Shown: one piece after another, positions 16,351 through 27,623 of the stretch | Position numbering within the stretch: position 1 is the stretch's first letter | How the letters are laid out: the number at the start of each line of letters is the position of its first letter | Assembly (NCBI RefSeq): GCF_001544315.1 | Contig: NZ_BCQG01000012.1 | Location: 1 to 64,000, forward strand | Length of the DNA: 64,000 bases | Direction of reading: 5' to 3' | Source: Geobacillus jurassicus NBRC 107829 | GTDB taxonomy: Bacteria; Bacillota; Bacilli; Bacillales; Anoxybacillaceae | Notes under the pieces: generated by a model | The model's database searches: none | What the model was told of the DNA's origin: nothing | The model's input: the letters and a program-made list of their open reading frames with translations, nothing else | Program-made: the position numbers and the translations under genes

Positions 16351-17517
16351 ATGCGGTATTTGACGGCAGGGGAATCGCATGGGCCGCAATTGACGGCCAT
16401 TTTGGAAGGAGTGCCGGCCGGGCTCGCGCTATGCGCCGAGCATATCAATAAAGAGCTGGCGCGCCGGCAAAAAGGATACGGACGCGGCCGCCGCATGCAG
16501 ATTGAAAAAGACGAAGTGAAAATCACAGGCGGCGTCAGGCACGGGAAAACGCTTGGCTCGCCGATTGCGCTCGTTGTCGAGAATCGCGATTTTAAACATT
16601 GGCAAACGATTATGGCGGTTGAGCCGATTGATGACGAAGCGGAAGTGAAGCGGAAAGTGACGCGTCCGCGCCCAGGGCATGCTGATTTAAACGGCGCCTT
16701 GAAATACGGACATCGCGATATGCGCAACGTGCTAGAGCGCTCGTCAGCAAGAGAAACAACGGTGCGTGTGGCGGCCGGGGCGGTGGCAAAGCGCATTTTG
16801 GAAGAGGTCGGCATCCGCGTCGCGGGCCACGTCATCGAAATCGGCGGCGTGCGCGCAGAGAAGCTCGATTACCGTTCGCTTGAAGAATTGCAGGCAGTGA
16901 CGGAAGAATCGCCGGTGCGCTGCTTTGACCCGGAGGCGGGGCAAAAAATGATGGAAACGATCGATTGGGCGAAGAAAAACGGCGATTCGATCGGCGGCAT
17001 TGTCGAAGTGATCGTTGAAGGCGTTCCGGCCGGAGTCGGCAGCTATGTCCATTACGACCGGAAGCTTGATGCAAAAATCGCCGCTGCGATCGTCAGCATC
17101 AACGCGTTTAAAGGCGTTGAATTCGGGATCGGCTTTGAAGCGGCGCGCCGTCCGGGAAGCGAAGTGCACGATGAAATCATTTGGAGCCCAGAACAAGGCT
17201 TTTCGCGCCGGACGAACCGGGCGGGCGGCTTTGAAGGAGGAGTGACGACCGGGATGCCGATCGTCGTGCGCGGAGTGATGAAGCCGATTCCGACGCTGTA
17301 TAAGCCGCTTCAAAGCGTGGATATCGAGACGAAAGAGCCGTTTGCGGCAAGCATTGAACGGTCGGACAGCTGCGCCGTGCCGGCGGCGAGCGTCGTCGCC
17401 GAGGCGGTCGTCGCCTGGGAAGTGGCGGCGGCGATCGTTGAGCAGTTTGGGCAGGACCGGATGGACTTGATTAAGGAAAATGTCGAGCGCGCCCGCCGTT
17501 ATGCAAAGGAGTTTTGA
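16351..17517 (+). CDS. aroF: Chorismate synthase
   Basis: The enzyme makes chorismate from 5-enolpyruvylshikimate-3-phosphate using reduced flavin (gene aroF in Bacillus, aroC in E. coli). The 388 residues start [14 protein letters not shown], the first family signature. [18 protein letters not shown] and an Arg/Ser-rich [14 protein letters not shown] segment follow. The ATG has GAAGGGAGAG upstream. It heads the aroF-aroB-aroH set and ends three bases before the aroB start, with which it is coupled. Confidence 0.96.
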   Translation: MRYLTAGESHGPQLTAILEGVPAGLALCAEHINKELARRQKGYGRGRRMQIEKDEVKITGGVRHGKTLGSPIALVVENRDFKHWQTIMAVEPIDDEAEVKRKVTRPRPGHADLNGALKYGHRDMRNVLERSSARETTVRVAAGAVAKRILEEVGIRVAGHVIEIGGVRAEKLDYRSLEELQAVTEESPVRCFDPEAGQKMMETIDWAKKNGDSIGGIVEVIVEGVPAGVGSYVHYDRKLDAKIAAAIVSINAFKGVEFGIGFEAARRPGSEVHDEIIWSPEQGFSRRTNRAGGFEGGVTTGMPIVVRGVMKPIPTLYKPLQSVDIETKEPFAASIERSDSCAVPAASVVAEAVVAWEVAAAIVEQFGQDRMDLIKENVERARRYAKEF

Positions 17518-17519
17518 CG

Positions 17520-18659
17520 ATGATCGAACGGACGATTGAAACGGCGACAAAGCGTTATCCGCTTCTGTTGGGCGACGGAGCGGCCCGCGAGCTGCCAAGC
17601 TTGCTTCGGTCGCTCGCCTGCCCGCCGGGGACGAAGCTTTTCATCATCACCGACGATACAGTAGCGCCTCTTTATTTGGACGAGGTGCGCGCGACGCTCG
17701 CCGCCGCTGAGTATGATGTGTACGCCTACGTCATTCCAAGCGGGGAAGCAGCCAAGTCGTTTGACAACTATTACGCCTGCCAGACGGCGGCCATCAAGTG
17801 CGGGCTCGACCGCCGCTCGGTGATTGTCGCGCTTGGCGGCGGCGTCGTCGGCGATTTGGCGGGATTTGTCGCCGCCACCTATATGCGCGGCATCCGTTAC
17901 ATTCAAATGCCGACAACACTTTTGGCCCATGACAGCGCCGTCGGCGGCAAAGTCGCGATCAACCATCCGCTCGGCAAAAATATGATCGGCGCTTTTCACC
18001 AGCCGGAGGCAGTCGTATATGACACCGCCTTTTTGCGCACGCTGCCTGAGCGCGAGATTCGATCCGGGTTCGCTGAGGTGATCAAGCACGCGCTCATCCG
18101 CGACCGTCGGTTTTACGAGTGGCTGCGCGCAGAAATCAAGACGCTTGCTGACTTGCATGGCGACAAGCTCGCCTATTGCATTGAAAAGGGTATTGACATT
18201 AAGGCCTCCGTCGTGCGTGAGGATGAGAAGGAAACCGGGGTGCGCGCCCATTTGAATTTCGGCCATACGCTCGGCCATGCGCTGGAAAGCGAATTAGGCT
18301 ACGGCACGCTTACTCATGGGGAGGCGGTCGCGATCGGCATGCTGTTTGCCGTCTTTGTCAGCGAACGGTTTTACGGCCGGTCGTTTGCTGAACACCGGCT
18401 GGCCGACTGGTTTTCTGGATACGGATTTCCAGTGTCGCTGCCGGCAGCGGTGCAGACGAGCCGCCTGCTCGAAAAGATGAAAAGCGACAAAAAGGCGTAC
18501 GCCGGCACGGTGCGGATGGTGCTTCTCTGTGAGATCGGCGACGTCGAAGTGGCGGAACTCGAAGACGACAAACTGCTCGCGTGGCTGAACGAGTTTGCCA
18601 GACGGGGGGAGAACGATGATTCGCGGCATTCGCGGAGCGATTACAGTGGATCGAAATGA
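17520..18659 (+). CDS. aroB: 3-dehydroquinate synthase
   Basis: AroB cyclises DAHP to 3-dehydroquinate, the second step of the shikimate route, with NAD and a metal. The NAD-binding [15 protein letters not shown] (near residue 100) and metal-ligand GHTLGHALE are present. The ATG at 17520 follows AAAGGAG by eight bases. The protein is 379 residues, about 17 longer than the B. subtilis enzyme as I recall it; the extra C-terminus ([18 protein letters not shown]) is read across the aroH start, so the two genes overlap by 44 bases. Confidence 0.94.
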   Translation: MIERTIETATKRYPLLLGDGAARELPSLLRSLACPPGTKLFIITDDTVAPLYLDEVRATLAAAEYDVYAYVIPSGEAAKSFDNYYACQTAAIKCGLDRRSVIVALGGGVVGDLAGFVAATYMRGIRYIQMPTTLLAHDSAVGGKVAINHPLGKNMIGAFHQPEAVVYDTAFLRTLPEREIRSGFAEVIKHALIRDRRFYEWLRAEIKTLADLHGDKLAYCIEKGIDIKASVVREDEKETGVRAHLNFGHTLGHALESELGYGTLTHGEAVAIGMLFAVFVSERFYGRSFAEHRLADWFSGYGFPVSLPAAVQTSRLLEKMKSDKKAYAGTVRMVLLCEIGDVEVAELEDDKLLAWLNEFARRGENDDSRHSRSDYSGSK

Positions 18660-18996
18660 CGCCGAGGAAATCGTGGCGGCAACTGAAACGTTGCTTCGTG
18701 AAATGATCCGCGCAAACGATGTCGCCGCTGCCGACGTGTCGTTTGTGCTCATTTCCGTCACCGACGACATCACCGCCGCGTTTCCGGCGCAGGCGCTGCG
18801 CCGGTTGGACGGCTGGACGTATGTTCCGGTCATGTGCATGAGGGAAATTCCGGTTCCCGGTTCATTGCCGCGCTGCATCCGCGTCATGATGACGGTGGCG
18901 ACGGAGAAGAAGCAAGAAGAGATTTGCCACGTGTATTTAAAAGAGGCGGTCGTGCTGCGCCCCGATTTGTCGTTGACAAAAAAAACAGAAATGTAA
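18616..18996 (+). CDS. aroH: Chorismate mutase (AroH type)
   Basis: AroH rearranges chorismate to prephenate, committing it to Phe and Tyr. The 126 residues form the trimeric B. subtilis-type fold: the N-terminal [15 protein letters not shown] supplies catalytic Arg, and [16 protein letters not shown] holds the Glu and Arg that bind the substrate. The ATG at 18616 follows GGGGAGAAC within the end of aroB. The last codons of aroH contain the -35 of the trp promoter, and the stop TAA overlaps its -10 region. Confidence 0.95.
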   Translation: MIRGIRGAITVDRNDAEEIVAATETLLREMIRANDVAAADVSFVLISVTDDITAAFPAQALRRLDGWTYVPVMCMREIPVPGSLPRCIRVMMTVATEKKQEEICHVYLKEAVVLRPDLSLTKKTEM

Positions 18997-19002
18997 TATA
19001 GT
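18973..19002 (+). promoter_or_regulatory. trp operon promoter inside the end of aroH
   Basis: A perfect TTGACA (18973-18978), an 18-base spacer and TATAGT (18997-19002); TAATAT at 18994 is an alternative -10. RNA would start near 19009 and carry a 220-base leader. Confidence 0.75.
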
Positions 19003-19018
19003 TAAAATAACCTCTTTG

Positions 19019-19170
19019 CCCCCCTGAAACAGCGGGGACGTTAGAAGCTGAGCGAGAGCAGAGAGCGAGCGTAGGGTAGATGAGAATGAGCGAGTTTAGC
19101 TGAGGTGAGCGTTTTTTTTCATTCGCCGACATCTGCCCAAAGACGGTCGTCTTTGGGCATTTTCTTTCCC
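19019..19170 (+). promoter_or_regulatory. TRAP-controlled trp leader: 5' stem-loop, 11 (G/U)AG triplets, antiterminator and terminator
   Basis: A 5' stem-loop (CCCC/GGGG, 19020-19037) comes first. Then 11 triplets start at 19056, 19061, 19067, 19072, 19077, 19082, 19088, 19092, 19097, 19102 and 19107 (GAG or TAG, spaced one to three bases), with extra GAG/TAG at 19042, 19050 and 19054. The terminator pairs TGCCCAAAGAC (19134-19144) with GTCTTTGGGCA (19149-19159) before TTTTCTTT. The antiterminator pairs GGGTAGATG (19074-19082), which lies in the TRAP site, with CATCTGCCC (19130-19138), sharing TGCCC with the terminator. TRAP bound with Trp would block the antiterminator. Confidence 0.92.
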
Positions 19171-19231
19171 CATTGTTTCGCCTCATAAACCCTCATTCTT
19201 CGCCCGTCGATCACGAAAGGGAGGAGAAGCG

Positions 19232-20758
19232 ATGTCTGCTGATGAGCTCGCCGCTTTTTTGGCGGAAGCGAACGAATTTCGCACCATCCCGATTGTGCGC
19301 AAATTTTTAGCCGATGTTATTGAACCGCTCGGTGTTTTTGCCAATTTGCGCGAGGAAGCGGTGTTTTTGCTTGAAAGCAAGGATGACGAATCGCCGTGGG
19401 CGCGCTATTCGTTCATCGGTGTGGCGCCGTTTTTGACGCTCGAAAGCGAAACAGGAGAAACGTTTTCGGTGAAAGACGAAAACGGGGTGGAACGAATCAC
19501 GGCGCCGACGCTGAAAGAAGCGTTTCAATGGGCCGAGCGGATGCTTGCCGTCAAGCCGCTCGTCGGGACAGTGCCGTTCACAGGCGGCGCGGTTGGTTTT
19601 TTAGGGTATGATTTCATTTCCGCCATCGAGAAAGTGCCGCGCCATAAAAACTGCGATGTGCCCATGAAAGCGGGTTATTTCGTGTTTTGCGAATCGCTGT
19701 TTGCGTTTGACCATCAAAAGCGCGAGCTGCTGCTCATTCACTACATTCGGTTGTGCGGCAATGAAACAGAGGAAGAGAAAATCGAAGCGTACCGCGCGGC
19801 CGAACGGCGCATGGCCGATCTCGCGGCGAGAGCGGCCCGCGTTCGCACCGAGCAGCCGCTCTTGCCGGCGGAAGGCGAATCGGGGCGGGCCGCCTCGTTT
19901 GCCAAAGCGGCGTCCAATTATGACAAAGAACAGTTTTTGCGCGATGTTGAGGCCGTGAAACAGTACATCGCGGCCGGCGATGTGTTTCAAGCCGTCTTGT
20001 CGCAGCGCTTTTCGGTGCCTGTCCATGTTGGCGGGTTCGCCATTTATCGGCTTCTTCGCCATATCAATCCATCGCCGTACATGTTTTATTTCCGGCTGGA
20101 CGATGCGGAAATTGTCGGCAGTTCGCCGGAAAAACTCATTCAAGTGCGCCATCGGCGCGTCGAAATCGACCCGATCGCCGGCACACGGCGGCGCGGCCGA
20201 TCTCCAGAGGAAGATGCGAAACTTGCTGATGAGCTGTACCATGATCCGAAAGAGCGGGCCGAGCATTATATGCTTGTCGATTTGGCGCGCAACGACATCG
20301 GCCGGGTCGCCAAGTACGGCACGGTCGAGGTGCCGATGTTGCTTGAGATCGGCAAGTTTTCACACGTGATGCATTTAATTTCCAAAGTCGTCGGTGAACT
20401 GAACGACAACGTTCACCCGATCGACGCGCTTCTTGCCGCGTTTCCGGCTGGGACGGTGAGCGGGGCGCCGAAAGTGCGGGCGATGCAAATTTTGCAAGAG
20501 CTCGAGCCGACAGCGAGGGGGTTGTATGCCGGAGCGATCGCCTATATCGGGTTTGACGGTAACATCGATTCGTGCATTGCCATCCGGACGGCTGTCGTTA
20601 AAGACGGCTATGCCTATGTGCAAGCCGGCGCCGGCATTGTCGCCGACTCGATTCCGGAACTCGAATGGAAGGAAACGCGCAATAAGGCGAGCGCTTTGAT
20701 GAACGCGATTGAACAAGCGGAACGATTATTTGCCAAAGGAGAGAGAGTTATATGTTAA
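19232..20758 (+). CDS. trpE: Anthranilate synthase component I
   Basis: TrpE converts chorismate to anthranilate with ammonia from the TrpG/PabA amidotransferase, which is not encoded in this window (in B. subtilis it lies in the folate operon). The 508 residues contain the feedback-inhibition motif LLES (VFLLESKDDESPWARYSF, near residue 49) and the chorismate-binding C-terminal half with PAGTVSGAPKVRAM and AGAGIVADSIPELEW. The ATG follows GAAAGGGAGGAG. It overlaps trpD by seven bases. Expression is set by the TRAP leader just upstream. Confidence 0.97.
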   Translation: MSADELAAFLAEANEFRTIPIVRKFLADVIEPLGVFANLREEAVFLLESKDDESPWARYSFIGVAPFLTLESETGETFSVKDENGVERITAPTLKEAFQWAERMLAVKPLVGTVPFTGGAVGFLGYDFISAIEKVPRHKNCDVPMKAGYFVFCESLFAFDHQKRELLLIHYIRLCGNETEEEKIEAYRAAERRMADLAARAARVRTEQPLLPAEGESGRAASFAKAASNYDKEQFLRDVEAVKQYIAAGDVFQAVLSQRFSVPVHVGGFAIYRLLRHINPSPYMFYFRLDDAEIVGSSPEKLIQVRHRRVEIDPIAGTRRRGRSPEEDAKLADELYHDPKERAEHYMLVDLARNDIGRVAKYGTVEVPMLLEIGKFSHVMHLISKVVGELNDNVHPIDALLAAFPAGTVSGAPKVRAMQILQELEPTARGLYAGAIAYIGFDGNIDSCIAIRTAVVKDGYAYVQAGAGIVADSIPELEWKETRNKASALMNAIEQAERLFAKGERVIC

Positions 20759-21771
20759 AGCAGTTGCTGTCAAAATGTGCGGAAGGGGAAGCGTTGACGG
20801 AAAGCGAAGCGTATGCGGCAATGAATGTGATCATGTCCGGAGAGGCGACGGACAGCCAGATCGCCAGCCTGTTGTCCATGCTCCGTCTGCGTGGAGAGAC
20901 GGTCGATGAGCTTGTCGGATTTGTGCGGGCGATGCGCGATCGAATGACCTCCATCGAAGCCGGCGATGATGTCATCGACACGTGCGGAACGGGAGGCGAC
21001 GGGGCGGCGACATTCAACGTTTCCACCGCCGCGGCGATCGTCATTTCATCGCTCGGCGTCAAAGTCGCCAAGCACGGCAACCGCGCTGTTTCCTCAAAAA
21101 GCGGCAGCGCCGATGTGCTCGAGCGGCTCGGCATTGACATTCAAACGTCGCCGACTGCCGCCAAACAGGCGTTGGCGACGAAAGGGCTGGCGTTTTTGTT
21201 CGCCCCGCTCTATCACGCGGCGATGAAACACGCCGCCGGGCCGCGGAAGGAAATCGGTTTCCGCACCGTTTTCAACTTGATCGGTCCGCTCGCCAATCCG
21301 GCGCGCTGCAAACGGCAAGTCGTCGGCGTCTATTCGACCCGCTACGCCGAAAAGCTGGCGGAAGCGATGCACCGTCTCGGCTCGGAGCACGTTTTGTTCG
21401 TCACCGGGCGCGACGGGCTTGATGAATGCAGCATCGCGGCGGAAACGGATGTTGTGGAGCTGAGAAACGGCTCGATCCGCCGCTTCGTCCTCGCGCCGGA
21501 AGATGTCGGTTTGCCGCGCGGCGCGCTCGCCGACGTGCAAGTGCGCGATCCGGAAGAGAGCGCTGCGCTTCTTGAAGCGGTGATGGCGGGAACGGCGCCG
21601 GAGAGCGCCATCAATATCGTGGCGCTGAACGCCGGCGCTGCCTTGTATGTTGCCGGAAAAGCGAGGACGATCGCTGACGGAGTAGTGATGGCAAAAGACG
21701 CCATTTTATCCAACGCTGCGTACGAACAATTGCAGCGCCTCCGGGCAAAGGAAGTGGTTCATGATGCTTGA
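20752..21771 (+). CDS. trpD: Anthranilate phosphoribosyltransferase
   Basis: TrpD joins anthranilate to PRPP. The 339 residues include the PRPP loop DTCGTGGDGAATFNVSTA (near residue 79) and the anthranilate-site HGNRAVSSKSGSADVLE. The ATG overlaps the end of trpE, with GGAGAGAG upstream, and the end overlaps trpC, so translation is coupled across the three genes. Confidence 0.97.
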   Translation: MLKQLLSKCAEGEALTESEAYAAMNVIMSGEATDSQIASLLSMLRLRGETVDELVGFVRAMRDRMTSIEAGDDVIDTCGTGGDGAATFNVSTAAAIVISSLGVKVAKHGNRAVSSKSGSADVLERLGIDIQTSPTAAKQALATKGLAFLFAPLYHAAMKHAAGPRKEIGFRTVFNLIGPLANPARCKRQVVGVYSTRYAEKLAEAMHRLGSEHVLFVTGRDGLDECSIAAETDVVELRNGSIRRFVLAPEDVGLPRGALADVQVRDPEESAALLEAVMAGTAPESAINIVALNAGAALYVAGKARTIADGVVMAKDAILSNAAYEQLQRLRAKEVVHDA

Positions 21772-22540
21772 GCAAATTTTGGCGACGAAACGGGAAGAAG
21801 TGGAAACATTGACGCTGCCGGAGCCATTGCCAAAGCGGAAGCGCCGTCCATTTGCGGCGGCGCTTCGCCAGCCGCGGCGGGCGCTTGGCTTGATCGCCGA
21901 GGTGAAAAAAGCGTCGCCGTCAAAAGGCGTGATTCGCGCCGATTTTGATCCGGTGGCCATCGCGAAAGCGTATGAACGCGCCGGCGCCGACGCGATCAGC
22001 GTGCTGACGGATGAACGGTATTTCCAAGGACACCGCTCCTATTTGCGGGCGGTGAAAGAAGCGGTCGACCTCCCGGTTTTGCGCAAAGACTTCATCATCG
22101 ACCGCCGGCAAGTCGAAGAAAGCGCTCGGCTCGGAGCAGATGCGATTTTGTTGATCGGCGAGGCGCTTCCGCCGGAAACGCTTGAAGCGCTGTATAACGA
22201 AGCGTACAGTTTGGGGCTTGAATGTTTGGTTGAAGTGCATGCGAAAGAGACGCTTGAGCGCATTTTGGATCGATTTACGCCGGAAGTGGTCGGCATCAAC
22301 AACCGCGATTTGCATACGTTTGTGACGACGCTGGAGGCGACGAAAGCCCTCGCTTCGCTCGTTCCGCCGTCGTGCGTCATCGTCAGCGAAAGCGGGATTG
22401 GTTCTTACAACGACGTACAGGCGGTTCAGTCGTACGGAGCACAGGCGGTGCTCGTCGGTGAGTCGCTCATGCGCCAAGACGATGTGGAGCGGGCGGTCTA
22501 TCGGCTGTTCGGAGAGGAAGATGGCGATGGTTCGGCTTAA
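21761..22540 (+). CDS. trpC: Indole-3-glycerol phosphate synthase
   Basis: TrpC cyclises CdRP to indole-3-glycerol phosphate in a (beta/alpha)8 barrel. The 259 residues hold the catalytic VKKASPSKG (Lys near residue 50), LRKDFIID (Lys near 108) and GINNRDL segments. Two adjacent ATG codons (21761 and 21764) could serve as start. It is a separate protein from TrpF, as usual for Bacilli, and overlaps it by 20 bases. Confidence 0.96.
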   Translation: MMLEQILATKREEVETLTLPEPLPKRKRRPFAAALRQPRRALGLIAEVKKASPSKGVIRADFDPVAIAKAYERAGADAISVLTDERYFQGHRSYLRAVKEAVDLPVLRKDFIIDRRQVEESARLGADAILLIGEALPPETLEALYNEAYSLGLECLVEVHAKETLERILDRFTPEVVGINNRDLHTFVTTLEATKALASLVPPSCVIVSESGIGSYNDVQAVQSYGAQAVLVGESLMRQDDVERAVYRLFGEEDGDGSA

Positions 22541-23168
22541 ATATTGCGGCAACCGTTCCGCTGAAGACGTGCAAGTGGCCATCGCCAGCGGCGCCGACTA
22601 CCTTGGCTTTATTTTCGCTGAGAGCAAGCGGAAAGTTTCGCCAAGCGAAGTGCAGCAATGGCTTGCGCCGCATGAGCTTGGCGCCAAACGGCTTGTCGGC
22701 GTCTTTGTCAACGCGCCTGCCGAGCAAATCGCTGCCGTCGCCGCCCAGCTGCCGCTTCATGTCATCCAATGCCACGGCCGGGAAACGCCGGCGGAGTTGG
22801 CGGCGGTGAAGGAGGCGGTGCCGCTTTCGGTTTGGAAGGCGATCCACCACGGCGACGGGGCGCTTGACGCCATGAAGCGGTATGCCGGGATCGCCGATGG
22901 CTACGTCGTCGACAGCCGCGTGGCCGGCGCATGGGGCGGGACGGGCGTCGCCTTTGATTGGGCGGCGGTGCCGCGCTATTTGGAAGAGGCGGCCCGCCAA
23001 GGTGTGCCGTGCTTCATCGCCGGCGGCGTCACTCCGGACAATATCGAGCGGCTGCTCGTCTACCGCCCGGATGGCATTGATATCAGCAGCGGCATTGAAA
23101 CGGACGGACGCAAAGATCCAGTGAAGATGAAGCGAATCGAAGAAAAAATGAAACATTGTTCTAAATAA
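22521..23168 (+). CDS. trpF: Phosphoribosylanthranilate isomerase
   Basis: TrpF isomerises PRA to CdRP, the step between TrpD and TrpC. The 215 residues start MAMVRLKYCGNRSAEDV, with the catalytic Cys in KYCG, and the catalytic Asp lies in VVDSRVAG near residue 130. The ATG at 22521 has GGAGAGG upstream and gives the standard length. Unlike the rest of the operon, about 100 bases separate it from trpB. Confidence 0.95.
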   Translation: MAMVRLKYCGNRSAEDVQVAIASGADYLGFIFAESKRKVSPSEVQQWLAPHELGAKRLVGVFVNAPAEQIAAVAAQLPLHVIQCHGRETPAELAAVKEAVPLSVWKAIHHGDGALDAMKRYAGIADGYVVDSRVAGAWGGTGVAFDWAAVPRYLEEAARQGVPCFIAGGVTPDNIERLLVYRPDGIDISSGIETDGRKDPVKMKRIEEKMKHCSK

Positions 23169-23270
23169 CACGGATTGAAAAGAACAGCGCCGCTCAGGCG
23201 ACTGGCAAGCGCTCTCTTTTGAAGAAGCGTTGCTTTGTCTTTCAACCTTATAAATGAGAAGGTGGATTTG
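23169..23270 (+). other. Spacer between trpF and trpB
   Basis: All other junctions from trpE to trpA overlap, but here 102 bases intervene. They contain AGCGC (about 23187) and a matching GCGCT 20 bases on, with CGCC/GGCG inside, giving a modest hairpin without a T-tract. No promoter better than chance is visible. It may tune expression of the trpBA part. Confidence 0.4.
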
Positions 23271-24471
<1,201 letters not shown>

Positions 24472-24488
<17 letters not shown>

Positions 24489-25278
24489 TCCGCCGCTATT
24501 TATCCCGTTTATCGTCGCCGGCGATCCGACTACCGATGTGACGATTGATCTCGCCTTGGCGCTTGAGGAAGCTGGGGCTGACATCTTGGAGCTTGGCGTG
24601 CCATACTCCGACCCGCTCGCCGACGGGCCGACGATTCAACGCGCCGCCGCAAGGGCGCTTGATGGAGGCATGACGCTGCCGAAAGCCATCCAGCTTATTG
24701 GCGAGATGCGAAAAAAAGGGGTAAACATTCCGATTATTCTCTTTACGTATTACAATCCTGTGTTACAATTAGGAGAAGAATCCTTTTTTGCTTTAGCGCA
24801 GGAAAATGGCGCCGACGGCGTGCTCATTCCCGATTTGCCGTTTGAAGAAAGCGGCCCGATCCGCGAACTTGGCGAACGATTTGGCCTCCCGCTCATTTCG
24901 CTTGTCGCGCCGACGTCGAAGCAACGGATCGAGCGGATCGCTTCGGCGGCGAAAGGGTTTTTGTATTGCGTCTCCTCGCTTGGCGTTACCGGTGTGCGCG
25001 AGACGCTGCCGGAGACGCTTGGCGATTTCCTCCGTGAAGTGAAGCGGCATAGCCGCGTCCCGGTCGCTGTCGGCTTCGGCATTTCGACGCCGGGGCAAGT
25101 CGCGATGTTAAAAGAGGTGTGCGACGGTGTTGTCGTCGGCAGCGCTCTCGTGCAAAAAGTCGAGCAGCTGGCTCTCCGTTTGCAGAAGCCGGACGAAAGG
25201 GAAGCGGCTGTCGCTGAGTTTGCCGCCTACGCCCGTTCGCTTGCTGCGCCGCTTCGGGAGCCGTGTTCTTCGCGCTAA
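24472..25278 (+). CDS. trpA: Tryptophan synthase alpha chain
   Basis: TrpA cleaves indole-3-glycerol phosphate and channels indole to TrpB. The 268 residues hold the catalytic [16 protein letters not shown] (Glu and Asp) and the [10 protein letters not shown] phosphate loop. The TTG at 24472 is chosen since AAGGAAGGTG then lies six bases upstream; the GTG at 24463 is within that site. The N-terminus then reads [10 protein letters not shown]. It closes the trp genes proper; hisC, tyrA and aroA follow in the same direction. Confidence 0.95.
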
Positions 25279-25309
25279 AAGTTCCAAATTGAAGGAGTTG
25301 GCGACATCG

Positions 25310-26407
25310 ATGCAAGTAAAGGAATCGCTCCAGGGGCTTTCCCCGTACCAGCCGGGAAAATCGATTGAAGAAGTCAAGCGGGAATACGGCTTGTCTGATA
25401 TTATTAAACTCGCTTCTAACGAGAATCCGTACGGTTCGTCGCCAGCGGCAAAAGCGGCCATCGCCGCTGAGCTTGACCGCCTCGCTGTTTATCCGGACGG
25501 CTACGCCCGCGCGTTGCGCGAGAAAGTAGCCAACCATCTTGGCGTCAAGGAAACGCAGCTTCTGTTTGGCAACGGCTCGGATGAGGTGGTGCAAATTTTT
25601 TGCCGCGCCTTTTTAGAGCCGGGAACAAATACAGTGATGGCGGCGCCGACGTTTCCGCAATATCGCCATAATGCCATCATCGAGCGGGCCGAGGTGCGCG
25701 AAGTGCCGCTTGTTGACGGGCGGCATGACTTGGAGGCGATGCTTGCGGCCATCGATGAAAACACGCGCATCGTCTGGGTTTGCAATCCGAACAACCCGAC
25801 CGGCACGTATGTGAACGAAGCGGAATTGCGCGCCTTTTTGGACCGCGTGCCGCCGCACGTGCTCGTCGTCGTGGATGAAGCGTACTACGAATATGTGACG
25901 GCGCCCGACTATCCGCAAACGGTGCCGCTGTTAAACGAGTACGAGCAGCTTGTCGTGATGCGCACATTTTCGAAAGCGTACGGCCTTGCCGCGCTCCGCG
26001 TCGGCTACGGCGTGGCGAGCGAGGCGCTCATCCGCGCCGTAGAGCCGGCGCGCGAGCCGTTTAACACGTCAACCATCGCTCAAGCGGCCGCGGTGGCCGC
26101 GCTTGATGACCAAGCGTTCATCCGCGCCTGCGTCGAACGAAACCGCGCCGAGCTCGAGCGGTATTACCGCTTTTGTGAGGAACATGGCCTGAAATATTAC
26201 CCGTCGCAAACGAACTTTTTGTTCATTGACTTCGAGTCGGATGGCGACGAAGTGTTCCGTTATTTGTTGGAGCGAGGTGTGATCGTCCGCTCGGGCAAAG
26301 CGCTCGGCTTGCCGACCGGCGTGCGTGTGACGGTCGGCGCGAAAGAGCAAAACGACCGGGTGTTGGAACTGATTGCGCAGCTGCTTCGGGAAAAACAGCT
26401 TGCCTGA
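25310..26407 (+). CDS. hisC: Histidinol-phosphate / aromatic aminotransferase
   Basis: HisC transaminates imidazole acetol phosphate in His synthesis and, in Bacillus, also the keto acids of Phe and Tyr, which explains its place in the aromatic cluster. The 365 residues include [20 protein letters not shown], the PLP lysine in [15 protein letters not shown] (near residue 226) and a C-terminal Arg for substrate carboxylate. The ATG at 25310 has GAAGGAG, 12 bases upstream, which is long. An inverted repeat in the gap to tyrA could affect the downstream message. Confidence 0.94.
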   Translation: MQVKESLQGLSPYQPGKSIEEVKREYGLSDIIKLASNENPYGSSPAAKAAIAAELDRLAVYPDGYARALREKVANHLGVKETQLLFGNGSDEVVQIFCRAFLEPGTNTVMAAPTFPQYRHNAIIERAEVREVPLVDGRHDLEAMLAAIDENTRIVWVCNPNNPTGTYVNEAELRAFLDRVPPHVLVVVDEAYYEYVTAPDYPQTVPLLNEYEQLVVMRTFSKAYGLAALRVGYGVASEALIRAVEPAREPFNTSTIAQAAAVAALDDQAFIRACVERNRAELERYYRFCEEHGLKYYPSQTNFLFIDFESDGDEVFRYLLERGVIVRSGKALGLPTGVRVTVGAKEQNDRVLELIAQLLREKQLA

Positions 26408-26438
26408 CGATTCGCGGCGAGATGGATAAGAAAGACCG

Positions 26439-26465
26439 GCCCGTTGCTTTTTGAAAGCAGCGGGC
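26439..26465 (+). other. RNA hairpin between hisC and tyrA
   Basis: GCCCG-T-TGCTTT pairs with AAAGCA-G-CGGGC around a three-base loop TTG. No T-tract follows, so it is not a standard terminator. It could be an RNA processing or stability element separating hisC from tyrA. Confidence 0.55.
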
Positions 26466-26493
26466 GCATGTTTACATAAAGTAGGTGGGACGG

Positions 26494-27597
26494 TTGGAAG
26501 GAAAGGTGTTCATTGTCGGCCTCGGTTTGATCGGTGGGTCGATTGCGCTGGCGATTAAAAAAACGCATCCTGAGGCGATGATCATCGGCTATGATGTCAA
26601 TGAGCGGCAGCTCGGCTTGGGGCGCTCGCTCAAGGTGATCGACGAAGCTGCCCGTTCGCTTGAAGACGGATACGAACAGGCAGATTTGATCGTTTTGGCT
26701 GTTCCCGTCATGCAGACGGAGGTGCTTCTTTCGTCGATGCCGCTCGAGCGGTTGAAGCGCGGCGTGATCGTCACCGATGTCGGCAGCACGAAGCAGCGCA
26801 TCGTCCAAGGCGCCCGCCGCCTGTTGGACCATGGCGTAGTATTCATCGGCGGCCACCCGATGGCCGGGTCGCATAAAAGCGGCGTGGCGGCGGCGAGGGC
26901 GCATCTGTTTGAAAACGCCTTTTACATTTTGACGCCGACGGACGATGTACCGCTGAAGCAAGTCGAGACGTTGAAACAGTGGCTTGCGGGAACGAAAGCG
27001 CAATTTGTCATCTTGACGCCGGAGGAACACGACCGCATCACTGGGGTGATCAGCCATTTTCCGCATTTGATTGCGGCGAGCCTCGTTCATCAGGCGCGTG
27101 AATATGAGAGCGAAAACGCCCTCGTCAGCCGGCTGGCGGCCGGCGGTTTTCGCGACATCACCCGCATTGCGTCGAGCAATCCGGAAATGTGGCGCGACAT
27201 TTTCATCCATAACAAGCATGAACTGCTTGCGCTCTTTGACCGCTGGATCGCTGAAATGGAGAGGCTGCGCTCGTTTGTCGAAGAGGAGAACAGCATCGCC
27301 ATTTACCATTACTTTTTGGAGGCAAAGCAGTTTCGCGACGGACTGCCGACACGGACAAAAGGAGCGATTCCGTCGTTTTACGATTTGTATGTCGATGTGC
27401 CGGATTATCCGGGCGTCATTTCCGAAGTGACCGGCTATTTGGCTGAGGAAAACATCAGCATTACGAACATCCGCATCATCGAGACGCGTGAAGAAATTTA
27501 CGGTGTGCTCCGCCTCAGCTTCCAAAGCGAAGACGATCGGGCGCGGGCGAAAGCGTGCCTTGCCCAGCATACGAATTATGCCATCTATGAAGGGTAG
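26494..27597 (+). CDS. tyrA: Prephenate dehydrogenase
   Basis: TyrA oxidises prephenate to 4-hydroxyphenylpyruvate with NAD. The 367 residues start with a Rossmann site VGLGLIGGS, have [13 protein letters not shown] in the catalytic domain and end with an ACT domain (from about residue 295; [14 protein letters not shown]) that probably senses tyrosine. The TTG at 26494 is preferred as AAGTAGGTGG lies five bases upstream; a GTG inside that site would add three residues. It is followed by aroA after 26 bases. Confidence 0.94.
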   Translation: MEGKVFIVGLGLIGGSIALAIKKTHPEAMIIGYDVNERQLGLGRSLKVIDEAARSLEDGYEQADLIVLAVPVMQTEVLLSSMPLERLKRGVIVTDVGSTKQRIVQGARRLLDHGVVFIGGHPMAGSHKSGVAAARAHLFENAFYILTPTDDVPLKQVETLKQWLAGTKAQFVILTPEEHDRITGVISHFPHLIAASLVHQAREYESENALVSRLAAGGFRDITRIASSNPEMWRDIFIHNKHELLALFDRWIAEMERLRSFVEEENSIAIYHYFLEAKQFRDGLPTRTKGAIPSFYDLYVDVPDYPGVISEVTGYLAEENISITNIRIIETREEIYGVLRLSFQSEDDRARAKACLAQHTNYAIYEG

Positions 27598-27623
27598 CAA
27601 CAAAAAACAGTGGAGGGGTTTCG

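Noticed and set aside
19111-19119. Eight-T run after the TRAP triplets taken as the trp terminator
   Set aside because: No stable stem precedes it. The strong stem at 19134-19159 with its own T-tract and an overlapping antiterminator is the better terminator.
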